From NCBI RefSeq assembly GCF_016901225.1, contig NZ_JAFEUL010000011.1, positions 78,126 to 142,125 on the forward strand: 64,000 nucleotides of DNA, given 5' to 3'. Origin of the DNA: Actibacterium sp. 188UL27-1 (lineage in GTDB: Bacteria; Pseudomonadota; Alphaproteobacteria; Rhodobacterales; Rhodobacteraceae). Under the pieces are notes generated by a model. The model had not been told where the DNA came from. It saw only the letters and a list, made by a program, of their open reading frames with translations, and searched no databases. Below are positions 9,067-16,825 of this stretch, piece after piece (position 1 is the first letter of the stretch; each line of letters begins with the position of its first letter). Position numbers and translations under genes: made by a program.

Positions 9067-10068
9067 TCAAGCGTCCTCGGTCGGTCGGGCGGCGTGTTGT
9101 TGGGCGCGGTTGGTCCACAGATCGCGGGCCATGGCGTCACCTTCGGCGGGTGTCTGGCACAGGCCAGCGGCGATGAGTGCAAGGCCGGCAGTGCCGACCA
9201 CAACCGCTTCGGCAAATGGATCCTGCGCTGTCCCGTGCCACAGATCTGCCAGCGGCGGTGTCGGATGATCCGGCTCATGCAAGCGGCGCGTGGCATTCAG
9301 CAGCGGTGCGGCATCCAAGGTCGCCGCCGCGCCGCCTAAAAGCCCATAGGCCTGGGTCAACTTGCCGGGATGACGCTCGAACTCGCCACCGCCGCCTTTT
9401 ACCACCAGAATGGTGCTGCGCCCCAATAGCGCGCCCGCATCTTGCTGCAGGTCGCGATAGGAGGGATGGAACACACCTTGCACTGTGGCCATGGCCTCTG
9501 CCGGGTTCAGCATCCGAAGGACCGTATTAACGCAGGATCGCAGCCCCAGTATGTCGCGCAGCCTAATCAAATTGTAGCCCGGGCGCGATATGGCCTCAAG
9601 CGGGACATAAGCGATACCACAGGTTTCAAGCCGTGCGGTGGCTTCATGGGGGCTGGATACTGCAGGAATGTCCAAGGATGCCAACGCATCGTTGACAGAG
9701 GCGAGCGGCGATTGATGCGAGTTCCAGCCATGCAGCAGCACTTTCTGCCCCGCGGCCGCCAGCAGCTTGGCCGACAACAAAAACAGCGGGCGGCCGCGGG
9801 TGCGACCGGCGGCATAGCTCGGCCAGTCGAGCGTCGCAGGAACGGCTTTCCAAGACCCCAGATCGTCCAGAACGGCACGGGTGAAACCCGCGATCTCAGG
9901 CGCGCTCTCCCCGCGATAGCGCATCAGCATGAGCAGTGCGCCCACAGCCTCGGGAGCCGCATCGCCTGACAGGATAAGACGCATCGCCTTAAATGCCTCA
10001 TCCTCGGTCAGGGCGCGGGCCCGACCGGGGCCACGGCCAAGAATACGAACATAAGGGGCAAGGGTCAT
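9067..10068 (-). CDS. TrpD2/YbiB-like glycosyl transferase family protein
   Basis: This 333-residue protein resembles anthranilate phosphoribosyltransferase: a helical N-terminal domain (LTEDEAFKAMRLILSGDAAPEAVGALLM) followed by an alpha/beta core with a glycine-rich VVKGGGGEFERHP segment. The YbiB/TrpD2 group shares the TrpD fold but not its tryptophan pathway role, and binds nucleic acid in E. coli. Members often sit in nitrate-assimilation operons; the function there is unknown. The start overlaps the nasA stop by four bases and the end abuts cysG, so it is co-transcribed. It is not the tryptophan-pathway TrpD. Confidence 0.8.
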   Translation of the reverse strand: MTLAPYVRILGRGPGRARALTEDEAFKAMRLILSGDAAPEAVGALLMLMRYRGESAPEIAGFTRAVLDDLGSWKAVPATLDWPSYAAGRTRGRPLFLLSAKLLAAAGQKVLLHGWNSHQSPLASVNDALASLDIPAVSSPHEATARLETCGIAYVPLEAISRPGYNLIRLRDILGLRSCVNTVLRMLNPAEAMATVQGVFHPSYRDLQQDAGALLGRSTILVVKGGGGEFERHPGKLTQAYGLLGGAAATLDAAPLLNATRRLHEPDHPTPPLADLWHGTAQDPFAEAVVVGTAGLALIAAGLCQTPAEGDAMARDLWTNRAQQHAARPTEDA

Positions 10069-12674
10069 TCGGCGGCCATCGGTTGACGGGCCGTCAGCAA
10101 TGCGGCCAGTTCAGGTTTGCACGAGCCGCAATTTGTGCCGGCACAGGTGCGTTCCCCCAACTTTGCCACGGTTCGCGCGCCGCTCGCAATCTCGGCGCGC
10201 AGCGTATTGATGCCAACGCCGAAGCAGGAACAGACGATTGCACCCGGGTCCGGCGTATCCGCGCCGGGACGGCCCGCCAATGCCACCAGGGTCGATGTGT
10301 CGGTGCCGACAAGCGTCACGATATGGGCGCGGGCGGCGGCCACGGGGGTAGAGGCGGCAAAGACCAGTCCGGTGATGTGGCCATCCTGCACGATGGCGAT
10401 GCGCGCCGTGCCCGTGGCGGGGTCGGCCACCACACTGGCTGTGCCGTCTGTTAGGCCCGTCAGGCATCGCGCCTCAACCTCCCAATTACCCACGGCTTTG
10501 ACGCCCGCCACTTCGGCCCGCCAGCCCGTTTCAGTTCGCGCGATGGCCGCATAGGGGCGCGATATGTTAGGTCGGGTTGCGGAGGCGACAAAGGCGAACC
10601 ATCTGGCCTCAAACTTCGCGATTTCGACTCGTCCGGCTTTTAGCGCTGGCTGGCCCGAAACCGGGTCGGTGATCGCATCAATCATGGGGTTCGAACGACC
10701 CGCAGGAGCGGTCTGCGCTGTCCAGTGCATCGGGGCGAAGACATGCCCTGGTTGGATCGCGGTTGAAATCAGGACCCGTAAAATCGCCTGCCCCCCCTCC
10801 GCCGTGATGCGGGCCAGATCGGCGTGGCGCAGGCCAAGGGCCACGGCGTCCTCCGGGTGGATCTCAAGATAGGGTTCGGCCATGTGTGCGTTCAGGCGCG
10901 GTGCCCGGGCGGTCCGTGTCATCGTGTGCCACTGGTCCCGCACCCGGCCCGTATTCAGATGAAAATCTGTGTTCTGTGCTACGACAGGTGCCACCACCGG
11001 CAACATCTGCGCCTTTCCATTGTTCGTGTAGAAACCGCCATCCGCAAAGAATCGCCCCCCCGGCTGTTTATCCTTGGGCACCGGCCACTGCACCGGCGGC
11101 AAGGCGTCATAGGCAGCCTGATCAAGGTCGGCAAGGCCGGTCAGGTCAAGGTCACGCCCGAATTGCACCGCGAGGGCCGAGAGGTCTGCATATTCGCGAA
11201 AGACATCGTCGGGGCCATGGTAGGTGAAGGCATCTGCCCAACCCATGCGTCCCGCCACATCGCTGATGATCCGCCAATCGGGACGTGCCTCACTGGGTGT
11301 GGGCAGAAAGGCGCGCTGGCGTGAAATGCGGCGCTCGGAATTGGTGACGGTGCCCGATTTCTCTCCCCATCCAGCGGCAGGCAGCAGAACATCCGCCAGA
11401 TCGCCGGTATCCGTGCGCGCCATGATGTCGGAAACGACGGTAAAGGGCACGGCGCGGATCGCCTCGGCCACGGCGCGCGCATCGGGCATCGAAACGGCGG
11501 GATTGGTCGACAGGATCCACAGGGCTTTGATCTTACCATCGGCGCAGGCCTGAAACAGATCGACTGCCTTCAGCCCGGGTTTGGTTGCGATTGTCGGGCT
11601 TTGCCATCCTTGCTGAACCGCGTCGCGGTGGGCCGCATTTTCCAGATCCAGGTGCCAGCCCAGCATATTGGCCAACCCGCCAACCTCGCGCCCGCCCATC
11701 GCATTGGGCTGACCGGTGACGCTGAACGGCCCCATGCCGGGCCGCCCAATCCGGCCCGTGGCCAGGTGGCAATTCAGGATCGCATTGACCTTATCAGTGC
11801 CGCTGGCCGACTGGTTCACACCTTGGGAATAGACGGTCACGACCCGTTCGGTCTCGGCCCACAGGTTCAAGAAATGCTGGATATCGTGCGAAGAAAGACC
11901 TGCATTGTCGTTGGTCATCTCTGCTGTCTCAAGCGCGGCATCAATGCCATCGACATGGGCATCGATGTAATTTGGGTTGATCTTGCCTTGCTGGTTCAGA
12001 TGGCAAAGCAGGTTATTGAAAAGGGCGACATCTCCATCAGGGCGGATGGCCAGGTGCAGGTCGGCCAGATCGCATGTGGCGGTGCGACGCGGATCGATCA
12101 CGACGACTTTCATCGCAGGCCGGGTTTGCTTTGCGGCGGCGATACGTTGGTAAAGAACCGGGTGGCACCATGCCAGGTTCGATCCGACCAGCACGACCAG
12201 ATCGGCCTGCTCCAGATCCTCATAGGTTCCAGGTACCGTGTCGGTGCCAAACGCGCGCTTGTGGCCCGCCACGGACGAGGCCATGCAAAGCCTTGAATTC
12301 GTGTCGATATTGGCCGATCCGATGAAGCCTTTCATCAGCTTGTTGGCGACATAATAGTCTTCGGTCAGCAATTGGCCCGAGCCGTAGAAGGCCACACTAT
12401 CGGGGCCATGTTCGGCGATGGCCGCTTTGAACTTTGACGCGACCAGATCCAGTGCCGTGTCCCAATCGGCCCGTGCGCCGTCGATCTGAGGGTGCAGAAG
12501 CCGCCCTTCCAGATCCAAGGTTTCGCCCAAGGCAGCCCCTTTCGAGCAAAGACGACCGAGGTTTGCGGGGTGGTCGGGATCTCCGGCGATGGACCCATCG
12601 GCCCCCGCCAGAACTCCGCAGCCCACCCCGCAATAGGGGCATGTCGTCCGAACCTGTGTCTTGGTCTGGGTCAT
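10065..12674 (-). CDS. nasA: Assimilatory nitrate reductase catalytic subunit NasA
   Basis: This 869-residue molybdopterin oxidoreductase reduces nitrate to nitrite in the cytoplasm. The N-terminal [4Fe-4S] site is visible (TCPYCGVGCGV and a fourth Cys in LGRLCSKG). Mo-bisMGD binding motifs follow (SRLCMASSVAGHKRAFG, LVGSNLAWCHP). A C-terminal BFD-type [2Fe-2S] domain (VCSCFGVG and CAGTNCGSCKPEL, residues about 805-855) is typical of NADH- or ferredoxin-linked NasA forms. Length is normal. No separate NasC/NasB-type electron-donor subunit lies alongside except NirBD. Confidence 0.92.
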   Translation of the reverse strand: MTQTKTQVRTTCPYCGVGCGVLAGADGSIAGDPDHPANLGRLCSKGAALGETLDLEGRLLHPQIDGARADWDTALDLVASKFKAAIAEHGPDSVAFYGSGQLLTEDYYVANKLMKGFIGSANIDTNSRLCMASSVAGHKRAFGTDTVPGTYEDLEQADLVVLVGSNLAWCHPVLYQRIAAAKQTRPAMKVVVIDPRRTATCDLADLHLAIRPDGDVALFNNLLCHLNQQGKINPNYIDAHVDGIDAALETAEMTNDNAGLSSHDIQHFLNLWAETERVVTVYSQGVNQSASGTDKVNAILNCHLATGRIGRPGMGPFSVTGQPNAMGGREVGGLANMLGWHLDLENAAHRDAVQQGWQSPTIATKPGLKAVDLFQACADGKIKALWILSTNPAVSMPDARAVAEAIRAVPFTVVSDIMARTDTGDLADVLLPAAGWGEKSGTVTNSERRISRQRAFLPTPSEARPDWRIISDVAGRMGWADAFTYHGPDDVFREYADLSALAVQFGRDLDLTGLADLDQAAYDALPPVQWPVPKDKQPGGRFFADGGFYTNNGKAQMLPVVAPVVAQNTDFHLNTGRVRDQWHTMTRTARAPRLNAHMAEPYLEIHPEDAVALGLRHADLARITAEGGQAILRVLISTAIQPGHVFAPMHWTAQTAPAGRSNPMIDAITDPVSGQPALKAGRVEIAKFEARWFAFVASATRPNISRPYAAIARTETGWRAEVAGVKAVGNWEVEARCLTGLTDGTASVVADPATGTARIAIVQDGHITGLVFAASTPVAAARAHIVTLVGTDTSTLVALAGRPGADTPDPGAIVCSCFGVGINTLRAEIASGARTVAKLGERTCAGTNCGSCKPELAALLTARQPMAAE

Positions 12675-12689
12675 GCCCCGTGGTCCTTC

Positions 12690-13523
12690 TTATTCAGCCG
12701 GGTGCCCGAAAGGGGCGGGCTGTTCGGTTGGTGTCGGCTTGTAGTGGGTGGCGTAGATCATGGCGCCTACAAAGGTCAGACCGCCCACGAGGTTACCGAT
12801 GACGGTCGGGATCTCGTTATAAAGGAAGTAGTCGGACCAGGTGAATTCTCCGCCCAGCATGATGCCGGAGGGGAAGAGGAACATGTTCACGATCGAATGC
12901 TCGAAACCCAGGTAGAAGAAGACGAGGATAGGCATCCACATCGCAATAACCTTGCCCGACACACTGGTGGACATCATGGCTGCCACAACACCGGTGGAGA
13001 CCATCCAGTTACACATCACGGCCCGGACGAAGAGGGTCAACATACCTCCGGCACCTGCCTCTGCATAACCAACGGTGCGGCTTTCACCGATCACGCTCAG
13101 CTTTTGGCCCACCGCGTTGGGTTCATGGGTGAAGCCGGTGGTAAAAATAATCGCCATGAACAACGCCGTGGTCATGGCACCGGCAAAATTACCGACAAAA
13201 ACCAGACCCCAGTTGCGCAGCACGCCCTTGACGGTAACGCCGGGCCGTTTGGCGATTAGCGCCAGTGGGCAAAGGGTAAAGACACCCGTTAGCAGGTCGA
13301 AACCCAGCAGATAGAGCATGCAAAACCCGACCGGGAACAATAACGCACCGATCAGGAAATTGCCGGTATTGACGGCGACGGTGATGGCAAAAGCGGCGGC
13401 CAGGGCCAGGATCGCGCCCGCCATGTAGGACCGGATGAGCGTGTCTTTCGTAGACATTTTGACCTTCGCCTCACCGGCGTCGATCATTTTTTCGGCAAAG
13501 TCGCCGGGTGTTACATATGACAT
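12690..13523 (-). CDS. Formate/nitrite transporter family channel, probably nitrite (NirC-like)
   Basis: This 277-residue FNT-family protein has six membrane helices. It starts MSYVTPGDFAEKMIDAGEAK, the normal FNT N-terminus, and contains the pore-loop segment LLFPVGFCMLYLLGFDLLTG and the FVGNFAGA motif. FNT channels move small monovalent anions. Sitting between nirD and nasA, it most plausibly carries nitrite in or limits loss of toxic nitrite. Formate is the main alternative. The 118-base gap to nirD holds a 6-bp hairpin (ACGCTG/CAGCGT, 13574-13591). Confidence 0.85.
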   Translation of the reverse strand: MSYVTPGDFAEKMIDAGEAKVKMSTKDTLIRSYMAGAILALAAAFAITVAVNTGNFLIGALLFPVGFCMLYLLGFDLLTGVFTLCPLALIAKRPGVTVKGVLRNWGLVFVGNFAGAMTTALFMAIIFTTGFTHEPNAVGQKLSVIGESRTVGYAEAGAGGMLTLFVRAVMCNWMVSTGVVAAMMSTSVSGKVIAMWMPILVFFYLGFEHSIVNMFLFPSGIMLGGEFTWSDYFLYNEIPTVIGNLVGGLTFVGAMIYATHYKPTPTEQPAPFGHPAE

Positions 13524-13641
13524 GGTTTAGTGTCCCTGTTGTGGTTGCGATGATCCGCGCGTTGACGGCATTTACGCTGTTGGACCAGCGTCTTGCTCCT
13601 CCACATGGAACCGAACTCTCCCCGGTCCGAACCTCGGTCGC

Positions 13642-13974
13642 TTAGGCCGCGCGGCGCATCAGGCAGGCCGCGTCCAGCAAAATGCGGCCCTCCTCGATAC
13701 GGGCGGGGTAGGTGTTGACAACGCCTTCATCTGCCCCCTGGGCCTGTCCCGTCTCAAGCGAGATCACCCAGTTATGCAGCGGACAAGTGACCTTGGTGCC
13801 GTGCACGATCCCTTCGGCCAGTGGTCCGGCCTTGTGCGGGCAGGCATTGTCCAGGGCAAAGACCTGGTCATCGCCGGTCCGAAATACAGCCACACAGCCG
13901 AACGCCGTCTTGATCATGCGCGCGCCCCGGGCAGGTACATCCTCCAACGCGCCGATATCGATCCAATTGGTCAT
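13642..13974 (-). CDS. nirD: Assimilatory nitrite reductase small subunit NirD
   Basis: This 110-residue Rieske-type ferredoxin partners NirB. I start at MTNWIDIGALEDVP because its ATG overlaps the nirB stop (ATGA, 13971-13974). The open frame continues upstream only as a nirB shadow. The Rieske ligands are complete: Cys45 and His47 in NACPHKAGP, and Cys64 and His67 in VTCPLHNW. Many NirD proteins have lost these residues, so this one is predicted to hold a real [2Fe-2S] cluster. Confidence 0.9.
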   Translation of the reverse strand: MTNWIDIGALEDVPARGARMIKTAFGCVAVFRTGDDQVFALDNACPHKAGPLAEGIVHGTKVTCPLHNWVISLETGQAQGADEGVVNTYPARIEEGRILLDAACLMRRAA

Positions 13975-16406
13975 TCCGCGGCCTCCAAAGTCAGATTGGC
14001 AAGGGGTTGATAGGTTTCGGCCTTGTCGCGTGCATGCTCTGCCCAAGGATCTTTGCGATAGATGCTTTGGGACAGCTCGAACCGGTCGGCCAATGCGCGG
14101 CGCGTGTCTGGATCGTCGATCTGATCTTTGATCCAGTCGAGCCCGACCTTGTTCATCCACTTGTAGATCCGGTCGAGGTATTTGGCATTCTCGCGGTAAA
14201 GCTGTGTGACGGCCGCGACGACTTCCATCGTCTCGTCTTCGGTGGCCACCTGGCACAGAAGCTCGGTTTCCTTGACATCCATGCCCGCCGCGCCGCCGAT
14301 GCTGACCTGGTAGCCGCTATCGACGCAGACCACGCCGATATCCTTGCATGTGGCTTCCGCACAGTTGCGCGGGCAACCCGACACGGCCAGCTTCAGCTTA
14401 TGGGGCGTCCACGACCCCCACAGCATCTTTTCCAGTCGAATCCCAAGGCCGGTGCTGTCTTGTGTGCCAAACCGGCAATGATCGGTGCCCACGCAGGTTT
14501 TCACCGTACGCAGCCCCTTGGAATAGGCGTGACCCGAGACCAGACCGGCCTTGTTCAGATCGGCCCAGATATGCGGCAGATCCTCGCCCTTCACGCCCAG
14601 CAGGTCGATCCGCTGACCGCCGGTGAATTTGACCGTTGGTACGTGGTATTTGTCAGCGGCATCGGCGATGGCGCGCAACTCATCAGGGTTCGTGATCCCG
14701 CCCCAGATCCGGGGAACGACGCTGAACGTGCCGTCTTTCTGGATATTCGCGTGTTTCCGTTCGTTGATGAACCGGCTTTGCGGATCGTCCTGATACTCCA
14801 CCGGCCAGTCGGCCAGCAGATAGAAATTCAAGGCCGGGCGGCAGACATGGCAGCCGCAGGTCGTCTTCCACCCAAGCTCTTGCCAGACGGCGGGCATGCT
14901 TTTGAGGCCCTTGCTTTTGATCAACCGCCGCACTTCTTCATGGGCCAGATCGGTGCAACCACACATGCTCTGCGCGGCGGGGATGACGAAATCATCACCC
15001 AATGTTGCACCCAGAACCTGTTCGACCAGCCCGGTGCAGGTTCCACAGGACCCGCTGGCCTTGGTCACCGTCCGAACGGCGGCCAGATCGGTGGCGCCAT
15101 CCTGAATAGCGGCCACAATGGTGCCCTTGGAAATGCCGTTGCAGCCGCAAATCTCTGCGTCATCCGGTAAGGCTGCAACGGCCGCCATAGGGTCCAGGGG
15201 GGTCCCTCCCTGGAAGGCGGGGCCAAAGATCAGCGTCTCGCGCATCTCGGCCACGTCGGTGCCGTCCTTGATCAGGCCAAAGAACCAGTTGCTGTCGGCG
15301 GTGTCGCCGTAGAACACCGCGCCCTTGACGCGGTTCTCTTCCAGAACCAGCCGTTTGTAGACGCCACGCGCCGGGTCGCGAAACACGATATCCTCGCGCC
15401 CCGGGCCATCGGCAAAATCGCCTGCGCTGAACAGATCACAGCCCGTGACCTTCAGCTTGGTTGAGACCTCCTTTTGGACAAAGGCCGCCTCCTGCCCCAG
15501 CAGAGTCTGCGCCACGACCTTGGCCTGTTCATAAAGGGGCGCCACCAGGCCGAATAGCGCGCCGTTATGCTCCACACATTCACCGACGGCCAGGATATCC
15601 GCGTCGGAGGTGACCATCTGGTCATCCACATGAATGCCCTTGCCCACCGCCAGCCCGGCCTCTGCTGCCAGCGCGGTATTAGGGCGAATGCCCACGGCCA
15701 TGACCAGCAGATCGCAGGGCAATTCGGTCCCGTCTTCCAGAAGCAGACCGGTGACATGGCCGTCCTTGCCCAGGATCTCCTTGGAGTTGGCCGAGCATTT
15801 GACGGTAATGCCCTTGTCAATCAGGGCCTTGCGCAGCAGATAGCCCGCGGCCTCGTCCAACTGGCGTTCCATCAGATGGCCCATCAGATGGACCACGGTC
15901 ACATCAACACCGCGGGCGGCCATGCCAGCGGCGGCTTCCAGGCCCAGCAGACCGCCGCCGATCACGACGACCTTTTGGCCCTCGACCATGGTCATCATGC
16001 GTTCGGTATCTTCCAGATCGCGATACGCGATGACCCCTTCCAGGTCATGGCCGGGCAGGGGGATCATGAACGGGTTCGAACCGGTCCCAAGCAGCAGTTT
16101 GTCATAAGGCACGACATCGCCATTGGCCGCGGTTACGGTCTTGGCAGTCCGGTCGATCCCGGCGACCTTTTCGCCAAACCGGCAGGTCACGCCATTCTCG
16201 TCATACCATTCTGCGGTATGGGTGACGATCTCGTCATAGGCCTTGTCGCCCGACAAAACGGGCGAGAGCATGATCCGGTTGTAGTTCCCGCGCGGCTCGG
16301 CATTGAACAGCGTCACGTTGTAAGCATCCGGTTCCGCATCCAGCAGATGTTCCAGTGCGCGGCCGGTAGCCATGCCCGCGCCGATGATAACAAGGTTCTG
16401 GGTCAT
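13971..16406 (-). CDS. nirB: Assimilatory NAD(P)H nitrite reductase large subunit NirB
   Basis: This 811-residue cytoplasmic enzyme makes ammonium from nitrite. Domains in order are: FAD/NAD(P)H-binding Rossmann folds (MTQNLVIIGAGMATGRALEHL; VVVIGGGLLGLEAA near 150); BFD-type [2Fe-2S] segments (CGCNGIS, GSCGTCTGLV, CGCTDLAHEE, CGCHVCRPALNF between about 420 and 540); and the sulfite/nitrite reductase hemoprotein domain with CVGTDHCRFG and SGCPRNCAEATCKD. The last motifs provide the cysteines that ligate the [4Fe-4S]-siroheme centre. The siroheme comes from CysG in this operon. It overlaps both the globin gene and nirD by four bases. Confidence 0.94.
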   Translation of the reverse strand: MTQNLVIIGAGMATGRALEHLLDAEPDAYNVTLFNAEPRGNYNRIMLSPVLSGDKAYDEIVTHTAEWYDENGVTCRFGEKVAGIDRTAKTVTAANGDVVPYDKLLLGTGSNPFMIPLPGHDLEGVIAYRDLEDTERMMTMVEGQKVVVIGGGLLGLEAAAGMAARGVDVTVVHLMGHLMERQLDEAAGYLLRKALIDKGITVKCSANSKEILGKDGHVTGLLLEDGTELPCDLLVMAVGIRPNTALAAEAGLAVGKGIHVDDQMVTSDADILAVGECVEHNGALFGLVAPLYEQAKVVAQTLLGQEAAFVQKEVSTKLKVTGCDLFSAGDFADGPGREDIVFRDPARGVYKRLVLEENRVKGAVFYGDTADSNWFFGLIKDGTDVAEMRETLIFGPAFQGGTPLDPMAAVAALPDDAEICGCNGISKGTIVAAIQDGATDLAAVRTVTKASGSCGTCTGLVEQVLGATLGDDFVIPAAQSMCGCTDLAHEEVRRLIKSKGLKSMPAVWQELGWKTTCGCHVCRPALNFYLLADWPVEYQDDPQSRFINERKHANIQKDGTFSVVPRIWGGITNPDELRAIADAADKYHVPTVKFTGGQRIDLLGVKGEDLPHIWADLNKAGLVSGHAYSKGLRTVKTCVGTDHCRFGTQDSTGLGIRLEKMLWGSWTPHKLKLAVSGCPRNCAEATCKDIGVVCVDSGYQVSIGGAAGMDVKETELLCQVATEDETMEVVAAVTQLYRENAKYLDRIYKWMNKVGLDWIKDQIDDPDTRRALADRFELSQSIYRKDPWAEHARDKAETYQPLANLTLEAAE

Positions 16407-16822
16407 TGAACGGTCTCCCCATAGGCGGCTGTGATCATGACCGAGGACAGTGTGCCATAGGCTGTTTCCCAGGCCGCGCGTGTCTCATCGGTAAAGTCGT
16501 CGCCCAAACCGCTGCTGAGCGTATCCAGCAATGCCGCACCGACGGGCGCGTAATGCTCTGCCTTCACACCGTAATCCACGTGGGCGACGGCCAGTTTCTG
16601 GGCAACGGGCACCACCGTTTCCAACGTTGTTAACCCACGCACAACAAAGCCCAAGGTGGTCATCAGTTTATGGGCCTGCTCCGTCATGTCGCCGGTGAAA
16701 AACGGGCGAACTTCAGGCGCGATCTCGAACAGGCGGCTATAGAACATCTGGCCAGCGTCGCCTGCGATGGGCTCTACCTTGGCAAAGCTCGATTGCACCA
16801 GATCAATATCATTCGGTGTCAT
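16403..16822 (-). CDS. Single-domain bacterial haemoglobin
   Basis: This 139-residue globin resembles the haem domain of flavohaemoglobins and Vitreoscilla-type haemoglobin but has no reductase domain. Visible pocket residues are Tyr28 (B10, in MFYSRLF), Phe42 (CD1), Gln49 (E7) and the proximal His81 in AVAHVDYGV. A Tyr/Gln distal pair is typical of oxygen-binding, NO-dioxygenating globins. It sits between the transporter ATPase and nirB with 3- to 4-base junctions, so it is made with the pathway. A likely job is detoxifying nitric oxide formed from nitrite, with NirB or another flavoprotein as reductase (inference). Confidence 0.85.
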   Translation of the reverse strand: MTPNDIDLVQSSFAKVEPIAGDAGQMFYSRLFEIAPEVRPFFTGDMTEQAHKLMTTLGFVVRGLTTLETVVPVAQKLAVAHVDYGVKAEHYAPVGAALLDTLSSGLGDDFTDETRAAWETAYGTLSSVMITAAYGETVQ

Positions 16823-16825
16823 GGC

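Noticed and set aside
9067..10068. Anthranilate phosphoribosyltransferase TrpD
   Set aside because: Fold is similar, but TrpD active-site sequence and trp neighbours are missing; fits the TrpD2/YbiB group in nitrate operons.
15567..16409. Long plus-strand frame of 280 codons opposite nirB
   Set aside because: Antisense shadow of a GC-rich gene; residues are His/Gln/Gly-rich without domains, and nirB is certain.
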